Assembly (NCBI RefSeq): GCF_001695855.1
Contig: NZ_MBSS01000022.1
Location: forward strand, 1 to 54,345
DNA: 54,345 nucleotides
Source of the DNA: Ensifer sp. LC163
GTDB taxonomy: Bacteria > Pseudomonadota > Alphaproteobacteria > Rhizobiales > Rhizobiaceae
Reading direction: 5' to 3'
Below the pieces are notes generated by a model. That model was not told the DNA's origin, searched no databases, and worked only from the letters and a program-made list of their open reading frames with translations. The translations under genes and the position numbers were made by a program. Of this stretch, positions 1 through 9,480 are shown one piece after another (the first letter of the stretch is position 1; the number at the start of each line of letters is the position of its first letter).

Positions 1-3000
1 CCCATGAAGCCGGTGCCGATGTCGACCGTCAGCTTGCTCGTCGCCACCGAATAGTCGAGCGTGTCGACGCCGTCGCCGCCCCAGTAGCTGTCGGAGCCGT
101 CGCCCTTGGTGGCCAGCACGCTGTCGGCGCCGGCACCGCCCCAGGCCTTGTCCGAACCCGCCCCGCCTTCGATGACGTCGTTGCCGGCGTCGCCGTAGAT
201 CAGGTCGTCGCCGCCATTGCCGAACAGCATGTCGGCGCCGGTGCCGCCGTGGATCTCGTCATCGCCCGAGCCGCCCGAGGCAACGTCGTCGCCGTCACCG
301 CCGGTCAGCACATCCTCGCCGTCCTCGCCGCGCAGCACGTCGCTGCCGCCATCGCCCGACAGGATGTCGCCGGACGCCCCGCCCAGCAGCACGTCGGCAA
401 GCACCCCCCCCAGCAGCACATCCGCCGCAGATGTTCCGATCAGCGTGCGCGCCGCAACCGGCAACGGCGTCTCACCACCGTCGCCATCGCCGTCGCCACT
501 ACCGTCGCCATCACCGTCGCCGGAGCCGCAGCTGTCGTCGTCGTCATCATCGTCATCGTCATCATCGCCGTCGTCATCATCGTCGTCATCATCGTCATCG
601 TCGTCTTCAGGCTCTTGCGTTTCGAAGATGTGTTCCGGGAGATCCGTCATGCCGGTATTGCGAGTGACGATGTCGGCGAATTCCTCGCCGTCGACAATGT
701 CTTCGTAGAAGTCGAAGTTGTCGAAGCGGTTGATGTAGTAGAAGCGGTCGGCTTCCTGCAGCCGGTCGAACTGCTCATGCAGGACGACCCAGAAGGTTTG
801 CCCGACCATGCCGCCGTTGACATGCTTTTCGGCAAGGCCGCCGACCCACAGGTCGACGCGGTCGATGCCCTTGACGATGCCGGTGCCATTGGCCTGCATC
901 GCCACCTGGATACCCGGATTTATCGCCTGGAACGCGGCGATATCGCCGGGTTGCAGCACCAGATCCGGATAGGCCTGCCGGAACTGGTTGATCACCGCCT
1001 GGCTCAGCCCGTTGCGTGTCTGGAAATCCTCCCAGGAGGTATAAGGCGAGAGGTTGCCGGCAAAGCCGCGTGCTTCCGAGACATAAGGATCCTGGGAGGC
1101 CGCCAGATCCATGCGGACCTGGTTGAGTGTTCCGAGCCCAACATCCCATCCGCGCGCCACGTTGAAGGCGAACAGGTCGGCATTGATGCGGACGAGGTCG
1201 TTGCGGACTGCGTTGACAATGTTGAAGTCCACCTCTTCGGCCTGCTGGGTTATGATCCCGCCGAGAATGGAGTTGACGCCGAGCTGCTCGTAGCCGGGTT
1301 GCGGCACATACCCGGGAGGCAAGGGACCGGTGAACACGCCGGCTTCATTGCTCGGGTTGAGGAAGGCATCGAACAGAGCTACCTGCTTCGGCTGTCCGTT
1401 GGCATCGAGAACGGTCATCGTCTGGCCGATCAGCGAGTGCCCCACCCGGTAGACCGCGGCCGCGAACTCATGCGAGATGCCGGCCGTTGCATCCGGGTTG
1501 TATTCCTCGAAGCCGTGGGTGCCGTCACCACGCATGCCGCCGAGCAACATGTCGGCGAACTCGTTGAAGACGACCCGCTGGTATTCGGCCTCGTTGATCA
1601 TCTTGGCAGCCTGGAACAGTTCTTCCGCCGTTCCCTCAAAGCCGGCGGCCTCCAGACCTTCCACATGGAAGTTATGGTTGCGGGCCCAGATCGTATGCAT
1701 CGAGGTCAGCGCGAAGTTCTCATTGCCGCGCCCGTCGCCGACCACATAGTGGTCGAGCAGCTTGATGAACGGGTTGGTATCGAGAAGCAGCGCATGGGTG
1801 CTGCCCATGAAGTTGGAGGTCATCGCCGGCAGCATCGCTTCGTTGATGACGCCGTTGTTGACCAGACCGGCAAAATAGGTCTGGAACGCCACCTGGCCGC
1901 CCGGCAGCGACGCCGAGTGGAAGACCGTGTTGTTCTCCCAGTGGTGCAGGATCAATTCGCGCAGCGTCGGCAGCAGTTTGAAGTTGCTGTTCGACGGATC
2001 CGCCGCGCCCTGAAGCAGATGCGAGCCGAGTCCGCCGGACCCGTTGCCTTCGCGCAGGAACTGGCCGACAAGCTCGTTCGAGCCATAGGCCTGGTTCTGG
2101 TCAGCGAAGGGCGAGGTCTTGTTCAGATGCTGCGGTACCCCGTCGACGATGCTGTCGACGGTGCCACGTGTCAGGTCGGCCGGGTTGCCCGATCCCGGTG
2201 CGCCGTTACCCGGTGCGCCGATCTGGATCGTGCCGTTGCCGCCCTTGCCGAGGAAATCCAGGCCGTGGTCGAAGTACTGGCCGAACGCCATGAAGAAGAT
2301 GTTGGCGTCCTTTTCGTTCTTCGGCAGGTCGGCTTCCTGCGTCCCAAGGATGTTGCTGATGTTGCGCGGGTCGAGGCCGGCGAAGATCGGATTGACCTTG
2401 TGGTTGCCGGTCGCCGGATCAAAGGCGCCGAAATGGGCATCGGTGATGCGGATGAACGGGGTGTCGGCCGCGCCCCATGTGGGGTTGTCGATGTTGTTGC
2501 CGAAGCCTGACAGCGTCCGCACGCCTTCGAAGCCTTCGGTATCGTCGTCATCCGGAAAAGCCGGCTGACCGTTGACGAGGTTCTTGAGGCCGGCAAGGTC
2601 GCTCGCCGTGTAGACGAATGGACCGGCGGCCGGGTCGTCTTCCGACGGCAAGAACTGAGGCGGCACCGCACCGGTGAAGGTGATCGAGTGCGTCCCGTTC
2701 GAAAGCGTCTTGCTGCCGTTTCCACTGCCGCTCAGCGTGTAGCCCGAGAGCACCGTGCCGGAGGCCAGTTCCACCACGTCTTGCGGCCGCAGCGTACCAA
2801 TAATCGTGTCGTCTCCGCCGTTCGAGCGGAAAACGATACGGTGCTGCGAATCGAGCGCCGTGATGTCGATCGTGTCATCGCCAGCGGTACCATCGATGGT
2901 GATCGTACTTGGATCAAGGTCCGTCCCCGCAAAATTGCCCGAGACGACGAAGGTGTCGTTGCCTCCGCCACCGTTGACGTCGATCTCATCGATGCCGTTG

Positions 3001-6000
3001 AGTTCGGCAATCACGGTGGTCGGCCCTACGCCGACGCTGCGCGAAATCACGATGTCGGTAGTTGCCTGCAGGGCGTCAGCCGCGATGCCGGTGCGGCTCA
3101 GGTAGTCGGCCCTCGATTCGATGAAGAAAGTCTCGTCCTCTCCGGATCCACGGATCCGCAGGCGGTCTGTGCCGGCGCCGCCCTCAATGATGTCGCGTCC
3201 TTCGCCGGCCTCCCAAAGGATCACGTCGTCACCGGCACCGGCGTCGATGGTATCATTTCCGAGGCCACCGACGATGGTATCGTTTCCTCCGAGTGCATTG
3301 ATCGTATCGTTGCCACCGAGCGCGTCGATATCGTCGTCGCCCGCCGTCCCCACGATGGTGTCGGCGCCCTCCGTCGGTTGTGTCGGCAAGCCGGCGAGCG
3401 CCTGCGCAAGGGTGACGGTGACGTCGTCGAACTGGAATGCTTCAATCCCGATGACGGCGTCCTCTTCAGCGACCACCGTGCTTACGACTTCGAGTTGACC
3501 TTCCGCGTTGAATTCGAAGGTGTAGTTTTGCCGCGCACCGCTAAAGACGGCAGTGTCCTGTCCGTCGCCACCGTCGAGGATGTCGTTGCCGACGCCGCCG
3601 GCCAGCGTGTCGTCACCCAGGCCACCGAAGATTTCGTCGTCCCCCGTGCCGCCGATCAGTTCGTCGGCACCGGCAAGGCCGAAAATCACGTCATTGCCCC
3701 CAAGGCCGTCGATCGTGTCGCTCAGCGGGGTCCCGACGAGGACGTCGTCGCCTTCGGTTGCTGCGAGATTGGTCGCGGGGACCAGCGGATCGGTTGGAAC
3801 GGAGGGAACCGAACTCGGGATGCCGTCGCCATCGGTGTAGCGAACAATTGCGCGGACGCGAACATCCGCTCCCACCGCGAAATCGCCTTCCGTCGATGGT
3901 GTAAATGACACGCCGCGGAAACCGGTATCCACGAAGACGCCGGGATCGGTCTCGATCTGCCACTCAACAATGAAGGGCGAGAAGATCGCACCGGATGGGT
4001 TGGCACCACTGACGTTGTCGGCGTCGGTCACGCCGAACAGGGAACCGTCCGCGTTCAGCCGCACGGTGAGCACCTGGCCCACTTGCGCCAGGCCGTCGAT
4101 GACCGGCTGCCCCACCGGCAGCGCGTTCAGCCCGGGAACGAGCTCGACAGTTTCGTCGGCGAACTGCAACCGCTCGATGTTGCTGACCCTGTCGACGCCG
4201 TCGCTGACCGCAGTCACGGGATCAACGAGATGGCGAACGATCGTCTGCCCGTCGTTGTCGTCGACGAAATCGATGCCTTCGATCTCGTATTGCGCTCTGT
4301 TGCCACGATATACGGCGGTATCGATGCTCTGGGGGGCACTCAGCTCGCCATCGAGGACTTCGCGTACGATATGCAGTTGGTCGGGCACGATTGTGCGCGA
4401 TATCATCAGATCGAACAGCGACCTGCCGACCCAGGAGGCGGTCGCGGGGTTGCCGCCCACTTCGGCCTGGGTGAACACATGCTTGAGGCTGTCGACGGTT
4501 GCAAGCTGGTTACCAGCCGTGTTGGCCTGACCGGCTCCAGTGATGCGGATGCGGACGTTGAGCCAGCGATCGCCATCGATGATGTCGTCGCCGCCGTTGC
4601 CTTGTATCAGGTCGCTGCCGCCGCCGCCGAGCAGAATGTTGCCGCTCTCGAAGAAGCCTGTCGTCGGGTTCACGCGGACGATCGCCTCGAGACCGTTGAT
4701 GCGGTCGAGGCCAGCCTGGTCGAGGCCGTCGTTGAAGAAAATGCCTTCGGTGGTCGCCACCGTGGCATCGGGTCCGACTTCGCCAAAGACGCGCTCATCG
4801 CCGATCAGAGTATCGTTGTGCACCCAACCGGACAGCGCCTCGACCTTGTCGAACCGGTTGCGCAGGACATCCTCGGCCTCCGTGGTGAAGATGGGAATGC
4901 GCATGTCGGCATAACCGTTGAGTGCCATGCCCTTGAAGATCGCCCAGTCGAAACCGAACATGCCTTCGTTGCGCATGACGCTTTCGCCCTGGACCATGAT
5001 GTCGTCGCCGGATTCGGCGTCGAAATCCATTTCTTCGTTGCCGGCGAACATGACGTCGTGGCCCTTGATCGCCGAATTGAAGAACAATTCGGAGTTGTCG
5101 CCGGCGATCGTATCGAATCCGCCGGCACCTTCGAGCCAGTCATCGCCTTCATTGCCCATCAGCAGGTCGACACCCTCGCCGCCGGCGATGAAGTCGTCAC
5201 CGGCACCGCCGAACACTTCGGTGTCGTCGACGCCGACGAAGACGACGTCCTTGCCATCGCCACCCATCAGGATGTCGATGCCGTTGGAGTTGGCGATGAC
5301 GTCGTTGCCTTCCTCGCCCTTGATGAAGTCGCCGGTGTCGCCGCTGTCGGTCAGGATATCGTCGCCACCACCGCCATTGACGAGGTCGACGCCGGCGCCG
5401 GATTCGACGCGGTCATTGCCATCGTCGGCCCAGATGGCATCGTCGCCGAAGTCGGTGATGATCGTGTCGGCACCATTGGTGCCACCGACGACGATATGTT
5501 CGCCACCGGTGAAGCGCAGATAGTTGGCATCCGGACCCACCGTGCCGGGGTTATTGCGGATCACCTTGCCAAGGCCCATGGCCTCGAGCACCGGATCGTT
5601 GCCGGTCGGATCGGCATAAGCCTGGTTGGCCTCATTCACTTCGAGCACGAAGTCATACTTCGCAAAGGAATCGACGCCGATGTGGCGTGTAATGATGTCG
5701 TCGGCCGTGCCACGGATGCCGTCGGCGCCAGGCTGCGCCAGCTCCGTATTGGCCATCATCATCTTCGAGAAGGAGTTCTGCTCGAGCTGGTTGAGGAAGT
5801 TCTGCCCCTGGGTGCGGGTGAGATAGTAGAACCGGTCACCGTCCTGCAGGTTTTCAAGCTGGGCTTCGAAGATGGCGTTGAAGGTGGAGCCGAGCATGCC
5901 GCCGAACGGCATCTTCTTTTCGGCAAGACCGCCGATCCACAGGTCGATGAGGTTCAGGCCCGTTTCGACGCCAGCCCAACTGCCTGTTACCGCCGGATCG

Positions 6001-8417
6001 TCGGTCCCTGTCAGGAATTCGATGCGGTCGGCCGGCGGAACGAACGTCCGCTCCACCCCGTTGATGGTGACCGTCACGGTTTCGCCAAGCACGATGGCTT
6101 GAGCGGCCGCACGCTTGCCGGCGAGGGTCGTTTCCGCTTCGATCGAGTCATGCGTGCCATAGGCCGCAATGAAGTTGATTACCGAAGCCGGGTTCTTGAG
6201 GTTGCTGGCGAAGTCTACCCAGTGATCGTAGGGCTTCAGGAAAGTGGAGCCGGACGCCGCATAGAGCTGGGCTCTCGCATCGTTGAGCGACGGCATGCCG
6301 GTATCGCGGCCACGGGCGATATTGATGGTTGCCAGGTCGAGCGGCAGGCCGAGCAGGTTGTTGCGCAGCGAGCCGACGATGAACTCGTCGATTTCGTTGC
6401 CGTGTTCGATCGTCATGCCGCGAACGATGGCGGCTGCCGCCGCGTCGTGACTGATCGCGCCATCGAGATCGAACTCGACCGGATTGAGGAAAGCCTCGAC
6501 AAGGCCGACATCCGCATTGATCAGATCACCGTTTTCATCGATACGCGGCATGGCATCGGTGAGCATCGAGTGGCCGAAGCGATAGACAGTGTTGGCGAAT
6601 TCCGAGAAGATCGCCGGATTGATGTCGGTGACGCTGTTGAAGACGAAGACGTCGATCGCCGGCTGGATCTTGCGGGCGAATTCCTCGAAGACCAGATGCT
6701 GGTACTGCATCTCTGTGGCAAAACGGGCGGCCTGGAAGATGCGCTCGCCGTCCCAGGTGAAGGAGTTGAGAAGTGCTTCCCGGGCCACCGGATCGGCCGG
6801 GAATGTGGCCGGCAGTGCGTTCAGTTGTGCCTGGGTGATATCGACCGACAGCCATTCGTTGATAAAGGCGAGATCGCCACTTTGCAGAATGGTCATCTTC
6901 TGCATGTCCGTCTGGCGATTGTGCTCGGAATGGAAAATGTGGTGCACGGTCGTCAGGCCGATGTTCTCGTTGCCGCGACCGTCGCCGGTGATGTAGTGGC
7001 GGTTCAGCAGCTCATCGTCATAGGCCGTCGGGCTCGCGGCCACCTCGGTACCATCGATTATGCCGTTACCGTTCGTGTCGCCATTGATGACGTCATCGCC
7101 GTCTGCGGCCTTCATCGTCCCCGTCTGACTGTTGAACGGATTGGCATTGTGAGCGATGTCATCGAGGAACGCATGGCCGATGCGGACTGCGCCGGCGGTG
7201 AAGGTATTGACCGGTGCTGCCGGGTTACCTTCGACGACAGCATCGTCGGCAGTATTCGGAATTCCGTCAGGGCCGACGCCGGTGACCAGTTGCGGAAACC
7301 CGTTTTCGCCGCGGATGAACTCGCCATAGGCATCGGTGCGTAGCAGCGGGATGTTGAGGGTATCGCCGTCGGTCAGTTCGATACCGAGCACGATGCGGGC
7401 CTGATCCTTGATATCCTGCCAGGTTGGAAGACCGTTTGCGCTGCCATCGAGAAGCCGGCCCGTCGCCACCGGCACGCCGCCAATCGTCGCGTATTCGCGC
7501 AGGAAAACCTGGTGCGACGCATGCGAGGTATAGGTCTGGTTCTGGTCGACGAAGGGGGTGGTCGTGTTGATTTGTGAATCGCTGCCCGGAACCGGGGTCG
7601 CGCGGGTCAGCACCATGAAGCGCAGTTGCGGCGGCAGGTCGTCGGCCGTGCCCAATACCCCATCGGCGCCGAGCACCAGCGGATCGTCGTTCTGCAGCGG
7701 AACGAAGACGGTGCCGTTGCCGCCCTTGGCAATCAGGTCGAGGCCATGGTCGAAGAACTGGCCGAAGAAGGTCATCCAGGCGTTGAACGGCGCCGACAGC
7801 CCTTCGTCGGGCGCGATATTGGGAATGAGCTTGAGATCGTCATTGGTGATCTCGAGTTCGTTCGGACCGGGCAACTGACCATCCGGCAGCGGCCGGATCG
7901 GCGTCATTCCGGGATTGGCTTCCTCCCAGGCGGCAACGGCCAACTCGTTGTTGAACCAGGCTTCGACGGCAGCCGGGTTATTGATGGACATGTCGACGAT
8001 CAGATTGGAGATAATGCGCGGGTCGGCATCGGCAACGTTTCCGCCCGTGCCATAATCGGTGTTGGTCACCACGCCACCGGGGCCGAGGTTCATCGTGTCG
8101 CTGTCGCCGTCATCGCGAAAACTGGCATCGAGCAGGCGCGGCATCGGCTGATCGGCCGAGCCCCAGGTCTCGCGGCCGGACACGATGTTGTTGTAGGTCC
8201 CGTCGACTGTGCGCAGGCCGGCGGGAACATGCGGGTCGGGAATGGCAAGCGTCGCGCCCGGCGTGCCCGCAGGAACGACATTGCCGTTCACGTCCACATA
8301 GATCGCGGTCAGTTCCTGCGCAGCAGCGCCGGAATGGGCGGTCGAGTTTCCTTCCGCGATCTTGATCTGACGCAGAATGAACATCATGTCCTGAAGATTG
8401 AGCTTGAACGCGGCCAT
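1..8417 (-). CDS. Giant dual animal-type haem peroxidase with RTX calcium-binding repeats (C-terminus cut by window edge)
   Basis: About 2805 residues are visible; the C-terminus lies beyond base 1. Two animal haem peroxidase (An_peroxidase) domains are present. Domain 1 has distal FGQFFDHG with His224, RGNEN with Arg481/Glu484, proximal RFGHS with His616, and NIARGRD with Asn699. Domain 2 has FGQYFDHG with His2051, RGNEN with Arg2230, RVGHS with His2327, and NVARGWD with Asn2419. These match the myeloperoxidase distal His/Arg, proximal His/Asn and the two acidic haem-ester residues, so both domains look catalytically intact. RTX-type GGxGxDxxx repeats occur at about residues 975-1285, 1550-1750 and 2650-2790. 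An almost pure Asp tract (12 D, G, 11 D; residues 2605-2628) precedes the last block. No N-terminal signal peptide is seen, which fits type I secretion, but no type I exporter is in the window. The start at 8417 has GGAGGG five bases upstream. The architecture resembles the manganese-oxidising MopA-type peroxidases of marine alphaproteobacteria; the substrate here is unknown. Confidence 0.9.
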   Translation of the reverse strand, partial: MAAFKLNLQDMMFILRQIKIAEGNSTAHSGAAAQELTAIYVDVNGNVVPAGTPGATLAIPDPHVPAGLRTVDGTYNNIVSGRETWGSADQPMPRLLDASFRDDGDSDTMNLGPGGVVTNTDYGTGGNVADADPRIISNLIVDMSINNPAAVEAWFNNELAVAAWEEANPGMTPIRPLPDGQLPGPNELEITNDDLKLIPNIAPDEGLSAPFNAWMTFFGQFFDHGLDLIAKGGNGTVFVPLQNDDPLVLGADGVLGTADDLPPQLRFMVLTRATPVPGSDSQINTTTPFVDQNQTYTSHASHQVFLREYATIGGVPVATGRLLDGSANGLPTWQDIKDQARIVLGIELTDGDTLNIPLLRTDAYGEFIRGENGFPQLVTGVGPDGIPNTADDAVVEGNPAAPVNTFTAGAVRIGHAFLDDIAHNANPFNSQTGTMKAADGDDVINGDTNGNGIIDGTEVAASPTAYDDELLNRHYITGDGRGNENIGLTTVHHIFHSEHNRQTDMQKMTILQSGDLAFINEWLSVDITQAQLNALPATFPADPVAREALLNSFTWDGERIFQAARFATEMQYQHLVFEEFARKIQPAIDVFVFNSVTDINPAIFSEFANTVYRFGHSMLTDAMPRIDENGDLINADVGLVEAFLNPVEFDLDGAISHDAAAAAIVRGMTIEHGNEIDEFIVGSLRNNLLGLPLDLATINIARGRDTGMPSLNDARAQLYAASGSTFLKPYDHWVDFASNLKNPASVINFIAAYGTHDSIEAETTLAGKRAAAQAIVLGETVTVTINGVERTFVPPADRIEFLTGTDDPAVTGSWAGVETGLNLIDLWIGGLAEKKMPFGGMLGSTFNAIFEAQLENLQDGDRFYYLTRTQGQNFLNQLEQNSFSKMMMANTELAQPGADGIRGTADDIITRHIGVDSFAKYDFVLEVNEANQAYADPTGNDPVLEAMGLGKVIRNNPGTVGPDANYLRFTGGEHIVVGGTNGADTIITDFGDDAIWADDGNDRVESGAGVDLVNGGGGDDILTDSGDTGDFIKGEEGNDVIANSNGIDILMGGDGKDVVFVGVDDTEVFGGAGDDFIAGGEGVDLLMGNEGDDWLEGAGGFDTIAGDNSELFFNSAIKGHDVMFAGNEEMDFDAESGDDIMVQGESVMRNEGMFGFDWAIFKGMALNGYADMRIPIFTTEAEDVLRNRFDKVEALSGWVHNDTLIGDERVFGEVGPDATVATTEGIFFNDGLDQAGLDRINGLEAIVRVNPTTGFFESGNILLGGGGSDLIQGNGGDDIIDGDRWLNVRIRITGAGQANTAGNQLATVDSLKHVFTQAEVGGNPATASWVGRSLFDLMISRTIVPDQLHIVREVLDGELSAPQSIDTAVYRGNRAQYEIEGIDFVDDNDGQTIVRHLVDPVTAVSDGVDRVSNIERLQFADETVELVPGLNALPVGQPVIDGLAQVGQVLTVRLNADGSLFGVTDADNVSGANPSGAIFSPFIVEWQIETDPGVFVDTGFRGVSFTPSTEGDFAVGADVRVRAIVRYTDGDGIPSSVPSVPTDPLVPATNLAATEGDDVLVGTPLSDTIDGLGGNDVIFGLAGADELIGGTGDDEIFGGLGDDTLAGGVGNDILDGGDGQDTAVFSGARQNYTFEFNAEGQLEVVSTVVAEEDAVIGIEAFQFDDVTVTLAQALAGLPTQPTEGADTIVGTAGDDDIDALGGNDTINALGGNDTIVGGLGNDTIDAGAGDDVILWEAGEGRDIIEGGAGTDRLRIRGSGEDETFFIESRADYLSRTGIAADALQATTDIVISRSVGVGPTTVIAELNGIDEIDVNGGGGNDTFVVSGNFAGTDLDPSTITIDGTAGDDTIDITALDSQHRIVFRSNGGDDTIIGTLRPQDVVELASGTVLSGYTLSGSGNGSKTLSNGTHSITFTGAVPPQFLPSEDDPAAGPFVYTASDLAGLKNLVNGQPAFPDDDDTEGFEGVRTLSGFGNNIDNPTWGAADTPFIRITDAHFGAFDPATGNHKVNPIFAGLDPRNISNILGTQEADLPKNEKDANIFFMAFGQYFDHGLDFLGKGGNGTIQIGAPGNGAPGSGNPADLTRGTVDSIVDGVPQHLNKTSPFADQNQAYGSNELVGQFLREGNGSGGLGSHLLQGAADPSNSNFKLLPTLRELILHHWENNTVFHSASLPGGQVAFQTYFAGLVNNGVINEAMLPAMTSNFMGSTHALLLDTNPFIKLLDHYVVGDGRGNENFALTSMHTIWARNHNFHVEGLEAAGFEGTAEELFQAAKMINEAEYQRVVFNEFADMLLGGMRGDGTHGFEEYNPDATAGISHEFAAAVYRVGHSLIGQTMTVLDANGQPKQVALFDAFLNPSNEAGVFTGPLPPGYVPQPGYEQLGVNSILGGIITQQAEEVDFNIVNAVRNDLVRINADLFAFNVARGWDVGLGTLNQVRMDLAASQDPYVSEARGFAGNLSPYTSWEDFQTRNGLSQAVINQFRQAYPDLVLQPGDIAAFQAINPGIQVAMQANGTGIVKGIDRVDLWVGGLAEKHVNGGMVGQTFWVVLHEQFDRLQEADRFYYINRFDNFDFYEDIVDGEEFADIVTRNTGMTDLPEHIFETQEPEDDDDDDDDDDDDGDDDDDDDDDDDSCGSGDGDGDGSGDGDGDGGETPLPVAARTLIGTSAADVLLGGVLADVLLGGASGDILSGDGGSDVLRGEDGEDVLTGGDGDDVASGGSGDDEIHGGTGADMLFGNGGDDLIYGDAGNDVIEGGAGSDKAWGGAGADSVLATKGDGSDSYWGGDGVDTLDYSVATSKLTVDIGTGFM

Positions 8418-8448
8418 TTTTCCCTCCGTCGAGACACAGCGATCCCCC

Positions 8449-8468
8449 GGAAGGACACATGTCTTTCC
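8449..8468 (-). promoter_or_regulatory. Hairpin 31 bases upstream of the peroxidase start
   Basis: GGAAGGACA and TGTCTTTCC pair around a two-base loop, giving a nine-base stem with one G-U or mismatch. On the minus strand it would lie in the 5' untranslated region just before the ribosome binding site, or act as a protein-binding palindrome at the promoter. The pairing is seen directly; the role is inferred. Confidence 0.35.
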
Positions 8469-8917
8469 GCCCACAGAGGTCGCGCTACTGGTGCTGGCCG
8501 CCATTAACGCACCGAAGCCACCGTCGGCGTAGAGAACAAGGTCGCTCTTTCTTTGCGACCAAAGACGCAAACCCGTTTTCAACTTTGGTGCCATGGTTTT
8601 CGGACCTAAGTCCGAGAGCAGACACGCCAAAACCTGGATGGCCGAAAGTGCAGAGCGCCCCCGTTGGGTCGGAGGGTTCATTTCCGCTGACACGTGATTC
8701 AGCCGCTCGTTCGTGAGGTCGGTAAATTCGCTCACGCAACTCAACCGACGCCTCTGAAAGCGATCTCCGTCGGCGCCGGGATGTCCGCACTGGACCGTCA
8801 AAGGGTGCGAGATGATGAACGAAGACCGCCCGGCTTGCTGACTGCGACCATCATGCGCGGGCCCGGTGGAGGCGCCATGGCACATCAGGCATCCATCCCA
8901 CGCTGCAGATGACGTGA

Positions 8918-8936
8918 TTAATCAATTGTTAACCAT
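8918..8936 (+). promoter_or_regulatory. CtrA-type binding site TTAA-N7-TTAACCAT
   Basis: TTAA (8918-8921), seven bases, then TTAACCAT (8929-8936). This matches the alphaproteobacterial CtrA full site (TTAA-N7-TTAA) including the CCAT extension. It lies about 140 bases upstream of the small membrane-peptide gene at 9076 and about 500 bases upstream of the peroxidase start. The sequence match is exact; occupancy by CtrA is inferred. Confidence 0.5.
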
Positions 8937-9075
8937 GTCGGCGCAGCTTGGAACGCTGATAGAAGATTGTGCCCGATCCAGTGGGATCGTTTCAGTCGGG
9001 CGTTTCGAGCCTGGACCAGCCGGGCCTGCCGCGCGGCAAAAGCATTCGTTCATTCCTGAGGGAGTAGAGGCAAGG

Positions 9076-9171
9076 ATGTACGAAATGGCAGATCACATGA
9101 TGAAAATGCTGATGAGCATCATGGCCGCGCTGTCGCTGGGCTCGCTGCTGTTTCTGATCGCCGTCCTCTAA
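9076..9171 (+). CDS. Small 31-residue single-span membrane peptide
   Basis: An ATG at 9076 follows GAGGCAAGG, a plausible ribosome binding site. The peptide has a short Met-rich polar head (MYEMADHMMK) and one hydrophobic segment (about residues 11-31), so it would insert in the inner membrane with a very short tail. The longer open frame starting at 8866 has no good start signal, so the short form is preferred. A CtrA-type site lies about 140 bases upstream. The family is not recognised. It could be a chance reading frame, but the ribosome binding site, hydrophobic pattern and upstream site argue for a real small protein. Confidence 0.45.
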   Translation: MYEMADHMMKMLMSIMAALSLGSLLFLIAVL

Positions 9172-9197
9172 AGCGCGTCGCGATCTCTACTGCAGTT

Positions 9198-9292
9198 CCC
9201 TTAAATCGTATCCGATCTAGGTGCAAAAACATGCAGCAATTCAAAGTGCTACAGCGACCTTTGCGCGTCAAACAGGACGCGCGGCGCTATAG
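9198..9292 (+). repeat. Dispersed intergenic repeat, copy 1 (with hairpin)
   Basis: A roughly 95-base element shares long identical blocks with 11111-11193, including AACATGCAGCAATTCAAAG, CAGCGACCTTTG and ACGCGCGGCGCTATAG. This copy keeps a GCGCGTC/GACGCGC hairpin with a six-base loop that is collapsed in the other copy. It looks like one of the short palindromic intergenic repeats common in rhizobial genomes; I cannot assign a family name. Confidence 0.7.
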
Positions 9293-9311
9293 GATAAGCT
9301 TGTCGCACTTT

Positions 9312-9415
9312 AGAGCGTTTCCGGTCTAAACGGAATCGCAGAAACGCTATAACTCTTTGTTTTTACGCATTTCCTGACGGAAAACCGCTTCGCACTTTTC
9401 CTGGAAATGCTCTAG
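9312..9415 (-). repeat. RIME-like intergenic mosaic repeat, copy 1
   Basis: Read on the minus strand, this roughly 104-base element starts near CTAGAGCATTTCCAGGAAAA and matches the element at 31591-31695 over its whole length. It has internal palindromes such as TTTCCGGTCTAAACGGAA. The sequence resembles the small palindromic intergenic mosaic elements (RIME) of rhizobia. Together with the repeat at 9198 it fills most of the 309-base gap between the small peptide gene and the DUF930 gene. Confidence 0.7.
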
Positions 9416-9480
9416 GCTCTTAGTTCTTTCGCATGGCGAAAGGATCGGGGCGTCGTCGTTTGCACCCCTCGTCTGGTCCG

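Larger units (their letters stand above)
8418..9075. other. Intergenic region between the peroxidase gene and a small membrane-peptide gene
   Basis: This 658-base stretch lies between divergently oriented genes. No convincing gene is seen in it. It holds a hairpin close to the peroxidase start (8449-8468), small inverted repeats (for example TCGGAC-CTAA-GTCCGA near 8600), and a CtrA-type site at 8918-8934. It presumably contains promoters for both flanking genes, but no clear -35/-10 pair could be assigned. Confidence 0.6.

Noticed and set aside
1-620. Tandem short repeats that look like a CRISPR or satellite array (gtcgtc/atc runs and GGxGxD-coding units)
   Set aside because: They are in frame and encode RTX nonapeptides and the Asp tract of the peroxidase; no spacer pattern exists.
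4083-7343. 1086-residue open frame on the plus strand inside the peroxidase gene, with others at 249-2510 and 7626-8507
   Set aside because: They are antisense to a gene with clear peroxidase and RTX motifs; GC-rich third positions keep the opposite strand open. The translations are low in complexity and match no family.
8418-8700. Possible manganese riboswitch ahead of the peroxidase gene
   Set aside because: Hairpins exist, but I could not fit the paired loops of a yybP-ykoY element, and most of the structure is far from the start codon.
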